Positions 44,587 through 53,130 of a DNA stretch of 64,000 nucleotides are shown here, piece by piece. Position 1 is the stretch's first letter; every line of letters starts with the position of its first letter. This DNA comes from Bin22 sp965207275. GTDB lineage: Bacteria; Chloroflexota; Dehalococcoidia; Lucifugimonadales; UBA3495. The notes under the pieces are model-generated. The model was not told the origin of the DNA. It worked only from the letters and a program-made list of their open reading frames with translations, and did not search any database. The translations under genes were made by a program, and so were the position numbers. The stretch is taken from contig CBDBMH010000002.1 in NCBI GenBank assembly GCA_965207275.1, positions 620,001 through 684,000 on the forward strand. Direction: 5' to 3'.

Positions 44587-45690
44587 TTAAAACAAACCTT
44601 TCGTGATATGGGTTGACCATAGCTCGAACCGCCTCCGCATCCTTGACTTGTGGTCAATTGAGCGCGTAATCAGATCATCAAACTCCTCGTCTTTGAGAAG
44701 GGCCCCATACCGGTCGTAGAAAGTGCTTGATTCGCGCTCCACGTCCGCCTGAGGTATGCTGGCAAGGCTAACCATCGTAAGGTCCATGAGGGCGCGATTG
44801 ACCACTTGGCGCTTGGTTATAGGAATCCTGCGAAAACATTCCGCAGGTTCAAAAATCAGAAGGCATTTGTCGATAGTACTCTTCCAAACTGAAGCGAGAG
44901 CTTCGATTTGTTCACCAGAATAACCGCGTCCATAGTCGGCGGCCTCATTCAACCAATTCTTTTGCGGAGTTTCATAGCTTTCTTGACCCAGAATGTGAAA
45001 GGCGAAGAAACGCAGTATCATCTCTTCGTCCCTCATACGGGAATCTGGGCTTTTCCGGTTTAATATCCTTAGCCAAGGAGAGTACTCGACGAGATCCCCC
45101 AACAAATCGATGAGAGCCCCTCGCGATATACTGTTGCGCAGCTCTTGAGCATTCAGGGGCACGGTGTTGGTGTTCAGGCGTTCGAACACTTCGAACCGTA
45201 TATCAGGATCAGAGTCATTGGTTACAACCACACAGCGCAGAGTGTAGGTTTCAATCTTGCGGGCCATTGGACCTGGGAGTTCAAAAAATGCTTTGCCATT
45301 CAGGTGAGTTAGTATCTCCAAATCTCTGAGCTTGAATTGGTTTTCGACAAATCTGTAGACCGAGTAAATCCTTTGCTGGCCATCGATTACATCGAGCTTG
45401 TAATCGTCGTTCTGGGCGAAGTAACAGGGTGGGATAGGAACGTTCAGCAAAATCGACTCGATCAAGCGAGACGCTAGTCGGTCCGGCCAAACGTACCTGC
45501 GCTGAAACCTCGGTCTTTCACTGATGTGGCGCAGATGCACTGTACCATCTTCGATTTGCCCCAGAAGAGAGGTAACTACGAGGTCGTACGGTTGAGTGTA
45601 CAGCCTAGTATTGGGTACAGAAGTTTCATTTGGATCATGTCCCTGAAAGACATCTTCATCCTCATAGAGGCGCTGCTTATTCGTAGACAC
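44587..45690 (-). CDS. DUF262 domain protein
   Basis: The protein (367 residues) carries the DUF262 ParB/GmrS-like ATPase-nuclease motif IDGQQR in DVIDGQQRIYSVYRFVE, plus ERLNTNTVPLNAQELRN, both typical. No DUF1524 HNH domain follows, so it is not a full GmrSD. It is upstream of the HEPN gene with 8 bases between, giving a two-gene unit. The frame is open to a GTG at 45735, but the GTG at 45690 sits 7 bases after GGAGG and is preferred. Confidence 0.85.
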   Translation of the reverse strand: MSTNKQRLYEDEDVFQGHDPNETSVPNTRLYTQPYDLVVTSLLGQIEDGTVHLRHISERPRFQRRYVWPDRLASRLIESILLNVPIPPCYFAQNDDYKLDVIDGQQRIYSVYRFVENQFKLRDLEILTHLNGKAFFELPGPMARKIETYTLRCVVVTNDSDPDIRFEVFERLNTNTVPLNAQELRNSISRGALIDLLGDLVEYSPWLRILNRKSPDSRMRDEEMILRFFAFHILGQESYETPQKNWLNEAADYGRGYSGEQIEALASVWKSTIDKCLLIFEPAECFRRIPITKRQVVNRALMDLTMVSLASIPQADVERESSTFYDRYGALLKDEEFDDLITRSIDHKSRMRRRFELWSTHITKGLF

Positions 45691-46275
45691 TTTCCAACCT
45701 CCGTCGAACCAGATAGGGTTACCTATAGCACACACTGGGGAATGACCTGCGACAGTTCCCGGAGTCAGGCCGAATTATGATGGAGTGAATTAGGGCCCAA
45801 TTTCCGAGCCATTGCGATGGCGATAGAAGGTCCGCTCCTCGCCGAAGCCATACGGCAGACCCTGACCTATGGCCTTTCTTGCTCCCTCTTGAGCAGGGCA
45901 ACGGCGACCTGCTCTCATGTGTACGGAATTTGTTGATGGCAAAAGACCTTTGTTTGTCACTCCAGATTATCCCACAAAACTGGAACTTAGGTTGGACCCA
46001 CGTTGGGGGAGCAGATTAGGACTGGGCCTCCCGAACAACATCCTAGGTTCTCAAGACAAGATGAAGGTCTACGCCGCGGCCTAAAATTGCTGTTGGCAGG
46101 GAGAGTCTTTCTATCCTCCTCATAGCCAAGCTAGAACCATCTGATAGTCCCAAAGTCGATAGGACTGGGGACTGAGAAGCTAAACATTTGGGCACCCTAC
46201 TTGACACAATAGCCTGGAGGGTATTAACTTATAACTATTAACTGATTAATGGTTAACCTATACTCGGAGGTCGCT
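45691..46275. other. Intergenic region between DUF262 and HerA genes
   Basis: No gene is supported. The right end is AT-rich and holds the likely promoter and repeated TATTAACT motif of the HerA operon. Confidence 0.5.
46201..46243 (+). promoter_or_regulatory. Promoter region with two TATTAACT repeats, HerA operon
   Basis: TTGACA at 46201-46206 could serve as a -35. TATTAACT occurs at 46222-46229 and 46236-46243, 14 bases apart, followed by a related GGTTAACC. The repeats overlap the position expected for a -10 and could be a regulator binding site. Confidence 0.35.
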
Positions 46276-47868
46276 ATGACGAGCAATGGAAATATCAGTT
46301 TTGCCCCCGCCCTAATGCCCGCTCCGGCCCCCATAGGGCAAGTGGTATTCGACGGTGAAACGCCCAATCTCCATGAGGTCCGCTTTAGGGTTCGCCCTAA
46401 CGCGAACACTACTGCTTCCAGAATGGTTGCGGTCGAAGGAATCAAAGCGGATGGACGGTCCGTGTTGCTGCTTGCCCGCGTCGACAATGTTTCTGACAAC
46501 AACCCGCACGAAGACGCTGTGGGCTCCACGGTGAGCGAAGTAGTGCCGTTCGAGACGAGGTACGCTCCGGAAGGGGATTCCACTGTCATATTCCGCAAGG
46601 CACGAGCCGAACTCTTGGAAGAGGCCGTGTTAAAGAATGACGGCACTGTGGAGAGAATCCAGGAAGTCGAGACACTGCCAAGGGCTGGGGCATGGGTATA
46701 TGAAGCCGGGCCGGACCTAACAGCCAGGGCGCTGGGACTCGACCCAGATCCGGAGGCGGCTCTGGAAATAGGGGTTATCCACGGATCAACGATACCAGCC
46801 CATGTGAATAGGAGCGTCGTGCAAAGGCACATGTTCATATGCGGGGGCATCGGGAGCGGAAAGAGTTATACCCGGGGAGTCCTGGCGGAGGAACTCATCA
46901 GGCATGGGGTACCCCAAGTAAACATAGATGTCAATGGCGAACTCATTGACGCCACTAAGGAACTAGGCGGGGTAAATCTTAGGCCTGGGAGGGGAGGGTT
47001 CACCCTCCCGCTTAGCGCGTTGACCTCATCCGATGTGGTGGAAGCAATCCCGGCCATCAACAAAGGCACGAACATCGAGACCCTGGTCCAGTTCGCCCAC
47101 GAGCAACTCCTTAAGGAGCGGACCCTATCCAGGGGGGAGGAGTTTCACGTCGACGATTTGTGCGAGGCGATTGAAAGTATCGCTCCGAGTCTTGAAATGA
47201 AGGCGAACACCTGGAGACCCGCCCAGCTAAGGGCTCAGAGTCTCGGCAGGCTACCTTACATCGGGGATCCGTTTGATTGGGAGGGGCAGCTAACGCCGGG
47301 GAAAATCATCAATATCGATTGTAGGGACCTGCTCATTACCGACCTAAGGCTTATCGTAGCGTCAATCGCGAGAGACCTCCAAAGGTTGGCCAGAATGGAG
47401 AAACTGCCTTTCGTAGTGCTCAGCATTGACGAGTTCCACCTCGTCGCACCGCACAACGACGACATTGTAGCCAGTCAGGTCCTTCGTGAGTTGGCAAGGC
47501 TGGGGCGCCATCTGCGAATTGGCCTCATTTTAACGACGCAGAGTCCCAGCGACGTTGACCGGTCTATCCTCAAGAGATTGTTGACCAGATTCTTGCACGC
47601 TATCGAGCCAGACCAACTCGACGCACTTCGAGGCGTGTTTTCGGACGCCTCTACTGAACTCGTAAGGAAGCTACCCAAGATGCCGGTTGGGACCTGCATC
47701 CTGACGGGGTCGGCGGAAACTGTAAAGCATGCGACGATGATCGACATCCGGAGTAGGGCGACCACTCACGGAGGAGGAAACCCTCCTATATGGGACGATC
47801 TGGCTAGTCGCGGCTGGAACGAAAAGAAATCCCTTGAGGAAATGATGGAGGTAGGGACGGATGACTAA
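46276..47868 (+). CDS. herA: HerA-type ATPase of the defence island
   Basis: The 530-residue ATPase has Walker A GGIGSGKS (190-197), Walker B VVLSIDEFHLVAP near 385 and an arginine-finger strand with LTTQSPSDVDRSILKR, as in HerA/DUF87 proteins. HerA assembles as a hexamer that pumps DNA into a NurA nuclease. The ATG at 46276 follows GGAGGT; the frame begins at 46249. It overlaps the NurA gene by 8 bases, so the two are made together. It differs from the chromosomal HerA at 7929, which has no NurA beside it. Confidence 0.92.
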   Translation: MTSNGNISFAPALMPAPAPIGQVVFDGETPNLHEVRFRVRPNANTTASRMVAVEGIKADGRSVLLLARVDNVSDNNPHEDAVGSTVSEVVPFETRYAPEGDSTVIFRKARAELLEEAVLKNDGTVERIQEVETLPRAGAWVYEAGPDLTARALGLDPDPEAALEIGVIHGSTIPAHVNRSVVQRHMFICGGIGSGKSYTRGVLAEELIRHGVPQVNIDVNGELIDATKELGGVNLRPGRGGFTLPLSALTSSDVVEAIPAINKGTNIETLVQFAHEQLLKERTLSRGEEFHVDDLCEAIESIAPSLEMKANTWRPAQLRAQSLGRLPYIGDPFDWEGQLTPGKIINIDCRDLLITDLRLIVASIARDLQRLARMEKLPFVVLSIDEFHLVAPHNDDIVASQVLRELARLGRHLRIGLILTTQSPSDVDRSILKRLLTRFLHAIEPDQLDALRGVFSDASTELVRKLPKMPVGTCILTGSAETVKHATMIDIRSRATTHGGGNPPIWDDLASRGWNEKKSLEEMMEVGTDD

Positions 47869-50005
47869 CCGCATAAACCGTTCTATCGACATGCGCTCGA
47901 GGGAGTCAGCCATAATTCGCTTCCTCCGGGAACAGGCACCGTTGGGAGCGAGCGTGCGAGAAATCTGGGAGGCGCTACAAGACGACCAGTTGTTGGGCGA
48001 CAACGTCACCATTCAAGCGTATCACCGAATCATGAACAGACTCGAGGCCCGCGGAAATTTGGAAGTGGACATTCCGGAGGAATCGGCGACTCGGATATAT
48101 CGGCTCTCTGAATTCCTCACCCCGGAGAATCCGCTGTCGTTGACCGACATTCAGGAGGCTTTATGGAGCCTGTCGGCACCGGACGCTTTGGCTAGGTACT
48201 TGGACGCAGTTGACTACTTTGAGAGCCGTAGAAATGACGTGTTGAAAAAAGCGGCCGAGGGGTTAATGCAAGAGGACCCGGTTGAGCTAGTGCTGGAAAT
48301 GCTGCGCGACAAGTTGGCCAGGCTGGAAGAAAACCTTGAGGACTACGCTGACCCCCAAACCAAAGATACCGTCGTTGAACAGGAAATCGGCGCTAGACAC
48401 AGTGAGTTAGTTACATTGGTCCATAGTTACTATGGTCTCTCAACGATAGTTTTCGACTTGGGCAATGTGGACCAAGTCAAAGGCGGAACCCACCACATCG
48501 ACCCAGACTGGAACATGGTCAAGGACGCGCTTAGGATGCGGGTTTTCGGAGAAAGGGCGATTTTCTACGCTCCCTTCTCCCAGGATATTGCCGGAGCGCC
48601 AGAACAGACCTATCCCGTGGGTGGAAGCGACGGCAGTACCCACGCAGGCGTAGTGCGCGCCGGCCTCGGAGCGGAATTCGTCGAGGACAGCGGAGAACTT
48701 GTCCTCACCTTCAACAACAGCATTGTCCGTGTTCGGTTGCCTGAGCCGGCCGCCAGCGATTTCGATTTTCCCTATCATGGCGTTCCCATGACAAGGGCCG
48801 CGCTGGAAGACCCAAGCAACCGGGGTATGATTCTTGCGCGCCCCTGGCATCCCGACTTGACGGACTCTGAGTATGAACACCTCAAGAAGACCGCCCTTGA
48901 TGTGGTCCAGTACCGTGTAGACGAGCGGGTAATGCTCGGTACCGCACGAGCGTTGGGAAACGACCGCTCTCGCGGGTCTGGTCGGATGCTCCCTAGACCA
49001 CGCGTCCACTTTCGAGATGGGACAGTGACTCCTCAGGAACGGGAGTTTAGCCATTACAACCGCCCCGATGAATACGGGGAGATGGTCCGAGAAGGGATCG
49101 CCCTCAGCTACAGCATCCTTAGGGCGGTCAAGGATTCTCAGAGGTTGGTGTTCGCTGGTGCGGTGAAATCGACTCAGCTTAAGACATTCTCGAGTTTGCT
49201 GAACTGGTACATCGCGCGCGGTTCCGCCAAGCAGTTTGGTCAACCAATAGACCCCTTGTGGGATATGACCCTTTCCGGCCACATCAACGACAACCACGCT
49301 ATGACGCGGGTTTTGACCGCAGTTGACCCACCGGAAGGGATGATAGCCTGCTCCTTCGCGGTATTGCGCCCCTTTCCTCATCTAGTCACAAGCCTATATA
49401 GGTCTCGGATTGCAGAAGGGCGATGGGTGGAAAAATTCGAGGACGACCAGAAGCGCATGAAGGAGGAGCGAGAAAGGTGGAGCGGCGCTCCCCATTACTT
49501 AGAAAGTGTGGACGTCGGCGAAGACTATTATGTTCGCATGTGCGGCGAGGCCGACTACGTCATGTTTTACATAGGGCATACTGGTGCGGACCCGAGTCCG
49601 GGTCTGCCAAGGTATGAATTCCTAGACTCTATTCGCAGCTTAGAGCCCGGCGAAGCTAAGGACCGCGTTGCCGAAAGAGTGAGCTACATCGTCGAGGCCA
49701 TTTCAGTAACTAAGTTGACTAGGGATTCGGACCACAACTTCCTGAGCAACAAGAGAGTTAGCAGGTTGATCCCGTCAGTTGTGTATGAGGCGCATGAACA
49801 GTGCAAGGTCTGGGGTCACAAGCTGGAGTCGGAGCTCAAATCGGAAATAGTCGCCCGCCTCGCCGCTCTAAAACGGGCTAGAGGACTCACTGTCAAGAGC
49901 TTCGCGCTCCTTCCTCTCCCCATGCGCGAGTACTTGCGCAGGATGCAAGAATCGTTGGACGGAGACGGGACGGACGCGCCCGAGTTGCCTAGCGGTGACT
50001 CCTAG
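47861..50005 (+). CDS. nurA: NurA-domain nuclease with winged-helix extension
   Basis: The 714-residue protein carries the NurA signature: the acidic DGS motif at 257-259 (D257), a second DG at 386-387 in HFRDGTVTP and the conserved Lys K436 in FAGAVKSTQ. NurA trims DNA 5'-3' or as an endonuclease together with HerA. Unlike typical NurA (about 350-400 residues), it has a winged-helix-like N-terminal region (about 10-85) and a coiled, acidic linker to residue 190. It overlaps herA by 8 bases and is followed 21 bases later by the Vsr-like gene. Confidence 0.85.
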   Translation: MTNRINRSIDMRSRESAIIRFLREQAPLGASVREIWEALQDDQLLGDNVTIQAYHRIMNRLEARGNLEVDIPEESATRIYRLSEFLTPENPLSLTDIQEALWSLSAPDALARYLDAVDYFESRRNDVLKKAAEGLMQEDPVELVLEMLRDKLARLEENLEDYADPQTKDTVVEQEIGARHSELVTLVHSYYGLSTIVFDLGNVDQVKGGTHHIDPDWNMVKDALRMRVFGERAIFYAPFSQDIAGAPEQTYPVGGSDGSTHAGVVRAGLGAEFVEDSGELVLTFNNSIVRVRLPEPAASDFDFPYHGVPMTRAALEDPSNRGMILARPWHPDLTDSEYEHLKKTALDVVQYRVDERVMLGTARALGNDRSRGSGRMLPRPRVHFRDGTVTPQEREFSHYNRPDEYGEMVREGIALSYSILRAVKDSQRLVFAGAVKSTQLKTFSSLLNWYIARGSAKQFGQPIDPLWDMTLSGHINDNHAMTRVLTAVDPPEGMIACSFAVLRPFPHLVTSLYRSRIAEGRWVEKFEDDQKRMKEERERWSGAPHYLESVDVGEDYYVRMCGEADYVMFYIGHTGADPSPGLPRYEFLDSIRSLEPGEAKDRVAERVSYIVEAISVTKLTRDSDHNFLSNKRVSRLIPSVVYEAHEQCKVWGHKLESELKSEIVARLAALKRARGLTVKSFALLPLPMREYLRRMQESLDGDGTDAPELPSGDS

Positions 50006-50026
50006 ACCAGCATATGGGAGGCAAGT

Positions 50027-50497
50027 ATGGCGGATCAGGTTTCGGCATCGCAGCGAAGCAGGATCATGGCCCGGATCAAATCAAGAAATACGAAGCCCGA
50101 GCTGACTCTCCGCCGCGCTTTGTGGAAACGAGGGTTGCGGTACCGCGTTGACGTGTCAGGGTTGCCTGGGCGACCCGACGTTGTTTTTTCAAAGGCTAAA
50201 GTCGCGGTATTCGTCGACGGTACGTTTTGGCACGGCAAGAAATTATCCGAAGAACGTCTGGCTCGGATGTCCCCCTATTGGCAGGAGAAAATCAGAAAGA
50301 ACGTGGAGCGGGACAAAAGAGTGACTAGAGCCCTGCAAGATTCAGGCTGGCGTGTGTTGCGTTATGACGACCGGGAAATCGAAATACGTTTGGAGGAAAT
50401 TGCTGAGGAAATAGTCTTATCCGTTAGAAGCGGGCGGGGAGGTGCAGGCGGCTCTTACCACTTTGGAAAACAGACGCCTGAATGCCGCCGCCAATAG
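50027..50497 (+). CDS. vsr: Vsr-like endonuclease lacking zinc ligands
   Basis: The 156-residue protein has the Vsr fold: NTKPEL (Glu), LPGRPDVVF (catalytic Asp), FVDGTFWHG (Trp/His) and WQEKIRKNVERD with GWRVLR. In E. coli Vsr the zinc is held by Cys66, His71, Cys73 and Cys117; here the first is Thr (GTFWHGKK) and the other three are not seen. It may be a restriction-type nuclease rather than a T:G mismatch enzyme. Its last 81 bases overlap the 3' end of the convergent dcm gene. Confidence 0.85.
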   Translation: MADQVSASQRSRIMARIKSRNTKPELTLRRALWKRGLRYRVDVSGLPGRPDVVFSKAKVAVFVDGTFWHGKKLSEERLARMSPYWQEKIRKNVERDKRVTRALQDSGWRVLRYDDREIEIRLEEIAEEIVLSVRSGRGGAGGSYHFGKQTPECRRQ

Positions 50498-51673
50498 CGG
50501 CGGTACGGCATTGCCTACCTGATACGCTTGGCTATCCAATCCCCCATGAAATGCGAAGTCGTCAGGGAAGCTTTGTAGCCGTGCGGCCTCTCTGATGGTA
50601 ATCAACCGGTCCTGGGCGTAGTGGAAGAACGGCCCGTGGCTAGGACCGCGAACCCCCGTAGTGATGGTTTTGGCAGGCTGGTCCGGGTCAAGCCGTCCAT
50701 AAGCGCCGCGAAAACCCATTTTTGGTTGAAGTTCCTCAGGCAGATGGGCGATTGCTTGGCCCGGCTTTAGAGCTTTAACCCGCTGCTGCATAAGCTCATT
50801 GAGAGCGCGGGCTTGATGATTCGATATTTTGGAGCCTCTAGTTGGGCGGAGCAGGGCGGCGTAGTCGCCTATTCTGGCACAAACCTTGGTGCTACAGGTA
50901 TCCAACCGGGATATGAACTGGTCTGGCCCTTGGCCAGCTATTCTTGAGGGGAGGTCCCCTATAGCCTGCTGAACAGTGATCCAGGGCATTTGACCCGTGC
51001 TCAAACGGTCCGGGGAGGCGTGTCTAGGGGTGGGTGCTGAGGGGACTGATGAAAGGCTTTTTTCATACGCAACATAAAATAGCCGTTTCCTATGTTGCGG
51101 CACCCCATAGTCGGCGCTGTTCACGACGAAGCAATCGACGTCATAACCCATAGCCGAAAGCCGCTTTTGAATGACTGTGTCCCAATCACGCAGCCGAAGC
51201 ACATTTTCAATAGTGACGATTTTCGGTCGAAAGGCGCCAACCCAATTCAGCGCAATCCCGAATCGAAAGTCCCTACCGTGGCCATTCTTGCGGTTGTTAG
51301 CACTGTAAGCTTCGCACGGGGGCGAGGCATGGAGACAAGTAAGTTGCCCGGGGTCAAGGTTCAAATCATGGAGATGACCCCAAGGATCTTCCTTTTCAAG
51401 ATCGGCGACCCTTGCTATTTCACTGCCGACGTTGCAATTGAATGTACGCACCGCGTTGGAGTTGACATCAAAAGCCCGTAGAATTTCCCAGGGCCCACAT
51501 TCATCGACAGGAAACTGGAACCCGTAGGAATATCCACCGCACCCACAGAATAGGTCGATTAGGGTAAAGGGTTCGGGGTTCCCGCCGGAAGGGGACTCAT
51601 CATCCATTCCTTGAGGTTCTGGTGGAGCGGCCGTTGACGGCATGGCTATCATAAGTCCTGGAGATATCCTCAA
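50417..51673 (-). CDS. dcm: DNA cytosine-C5 methyltransferase (Dcm type)
   Basis: The 418-residue enzyme has all the key C5-methyltransferase motifs: I (LIDLFCGCGGYSYGF), IV with the catalytic C120 in HASPPCEAYS, VI (VTIENVLRL), VIII (VPQHRKRLFYV), and IX/X (AARLQSFPDDFAF, VGNAVPPLLA). It should methylate cytosine at a specific site; the target cannot be read from sequence. It is transcribed towards the Vsr-like gene and divergently from the Xre gene, so the operator at 51717 could control it. The start might be the internal ATG 10 or 22 codons in. Confidence 0.93.
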   Translation of the reverse strand: MRISPGLMIAMPSTAAPPEPQGMDDESPSGGNPEPFTLIDLFCGCGGYSYGFQFPVDECGPWEILRAFDVNSNAVRTFNCNVGSEIARVADLEKEDPWGHLHDLNLDPGQLTCLHASPPCEAYSANNRKNGHGRDFRFGIALNWVGAFRPKIVTIENVLRLRDWDTVIQKRLSAMGYDVDCFVVNSADYGVPQHRKRLFYVAYEKSLSSVPSAPTPRHASPDRLSTGQMPWITVQQAIGDLPSRIAGQGPDQFISRLDTCSTKVCARIGDYAALLRPTRGSKISNHQARALNELMQQRVKALKPGQAIAHLPEELQPKMGFRGAYGRLDPDQPAKTITTGVRGPSHGPFFHYAQDRLITIREAARLQSFPDDFAFHGGLDSQAYQVGNAVPPLLAAAFRRLFSKVVRAACTSPPASNG

Positions 51674-51716
51674 TTGAGCTTCTCTTATAAGTCAGAAGCT
51701 TAGCAGCAAGGCTATA

Positions 51717-51753
51717 ACTTCGGTTTATCCGAAGTAGTATAAAGAATACCGAA
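51717..51753. promoter_or_regulatory. Palindromic operator between dcm and xre
   Basis: ACTTCGG (51717-51723) and CCGAAGT (51729-51735) form a 7-bp inverted repeat with a 5-base spacer. A further half site ACCGAA lies at 51748-51753, and TATAAA at 51738-51743 could be the -10 of the Xre gene. The palindrome sits between the two divergent starts, as in restriction-modification controller systems. Confidence 0.5.
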
Positions 51754-51798
51754 TTAGATGTCAATGGCGAGAAATCCTGAAAGACGAGCGCGGCTAGA

Positions 51799-52173
51799 AT
51801 GGCCTTGACGGGACCGCAGCAGACCCCAGAAGAACTGAAGAAATCACTTGGAGCAAGAATTCGTCTCGCTCGTCGGCAGGCTGGTTTGACGCAAAAGGAG
51901 TTGGGGATTCAGATTGGCGTCTCTTCGGTTGCGATTTCCGACTGGGAGCGCGGGCTTACCCAGCCTACTGCCATCCTGCTGTGGCAGGTGGGAAACGCAG
52001 TTGGCCAACCAGCCGCTTTCTTTTTGAAAGACTTGGCCCCAGAGAGGGAATATTTTGGGGAAGACGCCGAGGAGTCTTTCTTGCGCCTTTACATGGAGTT
52101 GGCCCCGAGCTTCAGGCGACTAACGGTGTCCTTCATGGAATGGGCCAAGCGAGAGCAGCAGGGTTCTTCGTGA
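51799..52173 (+). CDS. Xre-family transcriptional regulator
   Basis: The 124-residue protein has an HTH of the cro/C1 type near residues 17-75: IRLARRQAGLTQKELGIQIG with VSSVAISDWERG as recognition helix. The C-terminal 40 residues are acidic and helical. The gene is divergent from dcm across 125 bases that hold a palindrome, so it is probably the controller of dcm and itself. Confidence 0.85.
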   Translation: MALTGPQQTPEELKKSLGARIRLARRQAGLTQKELGIQIGVSSVAISDWERGLTQPTAILLWQVGNAVGQPAAFFLKDLAPEREYFGEDAEESFLRLYMELAPSFRRLTVSFMEWAKREQQGSS

Positions 52174-52217
52174 GATGGCGGGCCTATGTATTAATCCTGG
52201 TCCCATCGCCAAAGGTT

Positions 52218-52237
52218 GACTATCCTTTATGATAGTC
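52218..52237. repeat. 7-bp palindrome
   Basis: GACTATC (52218-52224) and GATAGTC (52231-52237) form a perfect hairpin with a 6-base loop, 45 bases after the Xre stop. No T-run follows, so termination is weak at best. Confidence 0.4.
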
Positions 52238-52820
52238 GCGCGCTAGCTCGGGCAAGTAGTTCCATCCTTGGGTACCCGTATGGCGAAGCCGGTTACCGAC
52301 GCTTGTGATTACTGCTGGACAACAGTAGGTCAGATCGGAAGCGAGAAGCTGAGGTGGAACCCCTTATTTGGACAGGATCAGGGCCGAGTCAATTGAGAAT
52401 CCCGGCTTGGAAACAACTGACAAGATGACCAACCCAAGAGGTTTTACTTCCTCCCAGGAGCTCTCACCCTGCCCGATTTGGTGGCGGATTTCCAGCAGTT
52501 GGCGACCCTGCCACGAGGCAAAGCGTGCGGTCTGGAGCGGAGAGCGTCCCTCGATAGTCCCTTCGCCGAAGCATACCTAGCACGCTTCGCCCTGTATTTC
52601 AGTAGATTGGGAACACCGGACCTGGGATGTGGATTCCGTGGTGTTCAGATTGAACCAGCAATTCCGCAGTCAGAGTTTGTCTTGAATACAGGCAACCGTC
52701 CCTGGTTATCCTGCTGTGCTGAGTAGCAGCCTTTCAGGGAATCAAATGTCGTCGCTGTGGATCTGCTCGGCAAATGGAGATCTGTGAAACGGCAATGTGC
52801 GCAAAGCCAGGTTGCTCCTA

Positions 52821-52833
52821 CCCCGGTAACCGT
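52821..52833. repeat. Candidate right attachment core (13-bp direct repeat)
   Basis: An exact copy of the 13-bp sequence at 39788-39800. It lies between the Xre gene and tRNA-Arg. Confidence 0.35.
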
Positions 52834-53050
52834 ACTTGCCTTAACCCACTAGAAGTGCAACGAAAATGCCGGCACAGGGGGCGGTACGACAGCGGGAGCC
52901 TGAAACGCAAAAATTACCGCACATACGGCCGGTAGGGGAGGGCGTCGCTAGCCGACTCCTTTCCACTTTCTGTGGCGGCCTAGCGCCCCGTGACCACTGG
53001 ATCTTTAGGAGGCTCTATTGATGGGTGATCCAGTAATGCAACAACTGTTC

Positions 53051-53126
53051 TGGTACCCCTGGAGGGACTCGAACCCCCGACGCGCGACTTAGGACGCCGC
53101 CGCTCTATCCTCTGAGCTACAGGGGC
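53051..53126 (-). tRNA. trnR: tRNA-Arg (CCT anticodon)
   Basis: The cloverleaf has acceptor GCCCCTG/CAGGGGT, anticodon stem GCGGC/GTCGC with loop GTCCTAA (anticodon CCT), a normal T arm and an encoded CCA. It is 4 bases from the tRNA-Ala gene on the same strand. Confidence 0.95.
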
Positions 53127-53130
53127 AGGT

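Larger units (their letters stand above)
52174..53050. other. Gene-free region at the right end of the island
   Basis: These 877 bases carry only short frames without recognisable product. They contain a hairpin (52218-52237) and the right copy of the 13-bp repeat (52821-52833). Composition returns to core-like values towards the tRNAs. Confidence 0.5.

Noticed and set aside
44587..45690. GmrSD type IV restriction enzyme
   Set aside because: DUF262 is present, but no DUF1524/HNH domain follows and the C-terminus ends without it.
46201..46260. CRISPR or iteron array
   Set aside because: Only two copies of an 8-mer are present, with no spacers or cas genes.
38041..53126. tRNA sequences as attachment sites
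   Set aside because: tRNA-Trp and tRNA-Arg share only the universal T-arm sequence, so this is not evidence of an attachment site.
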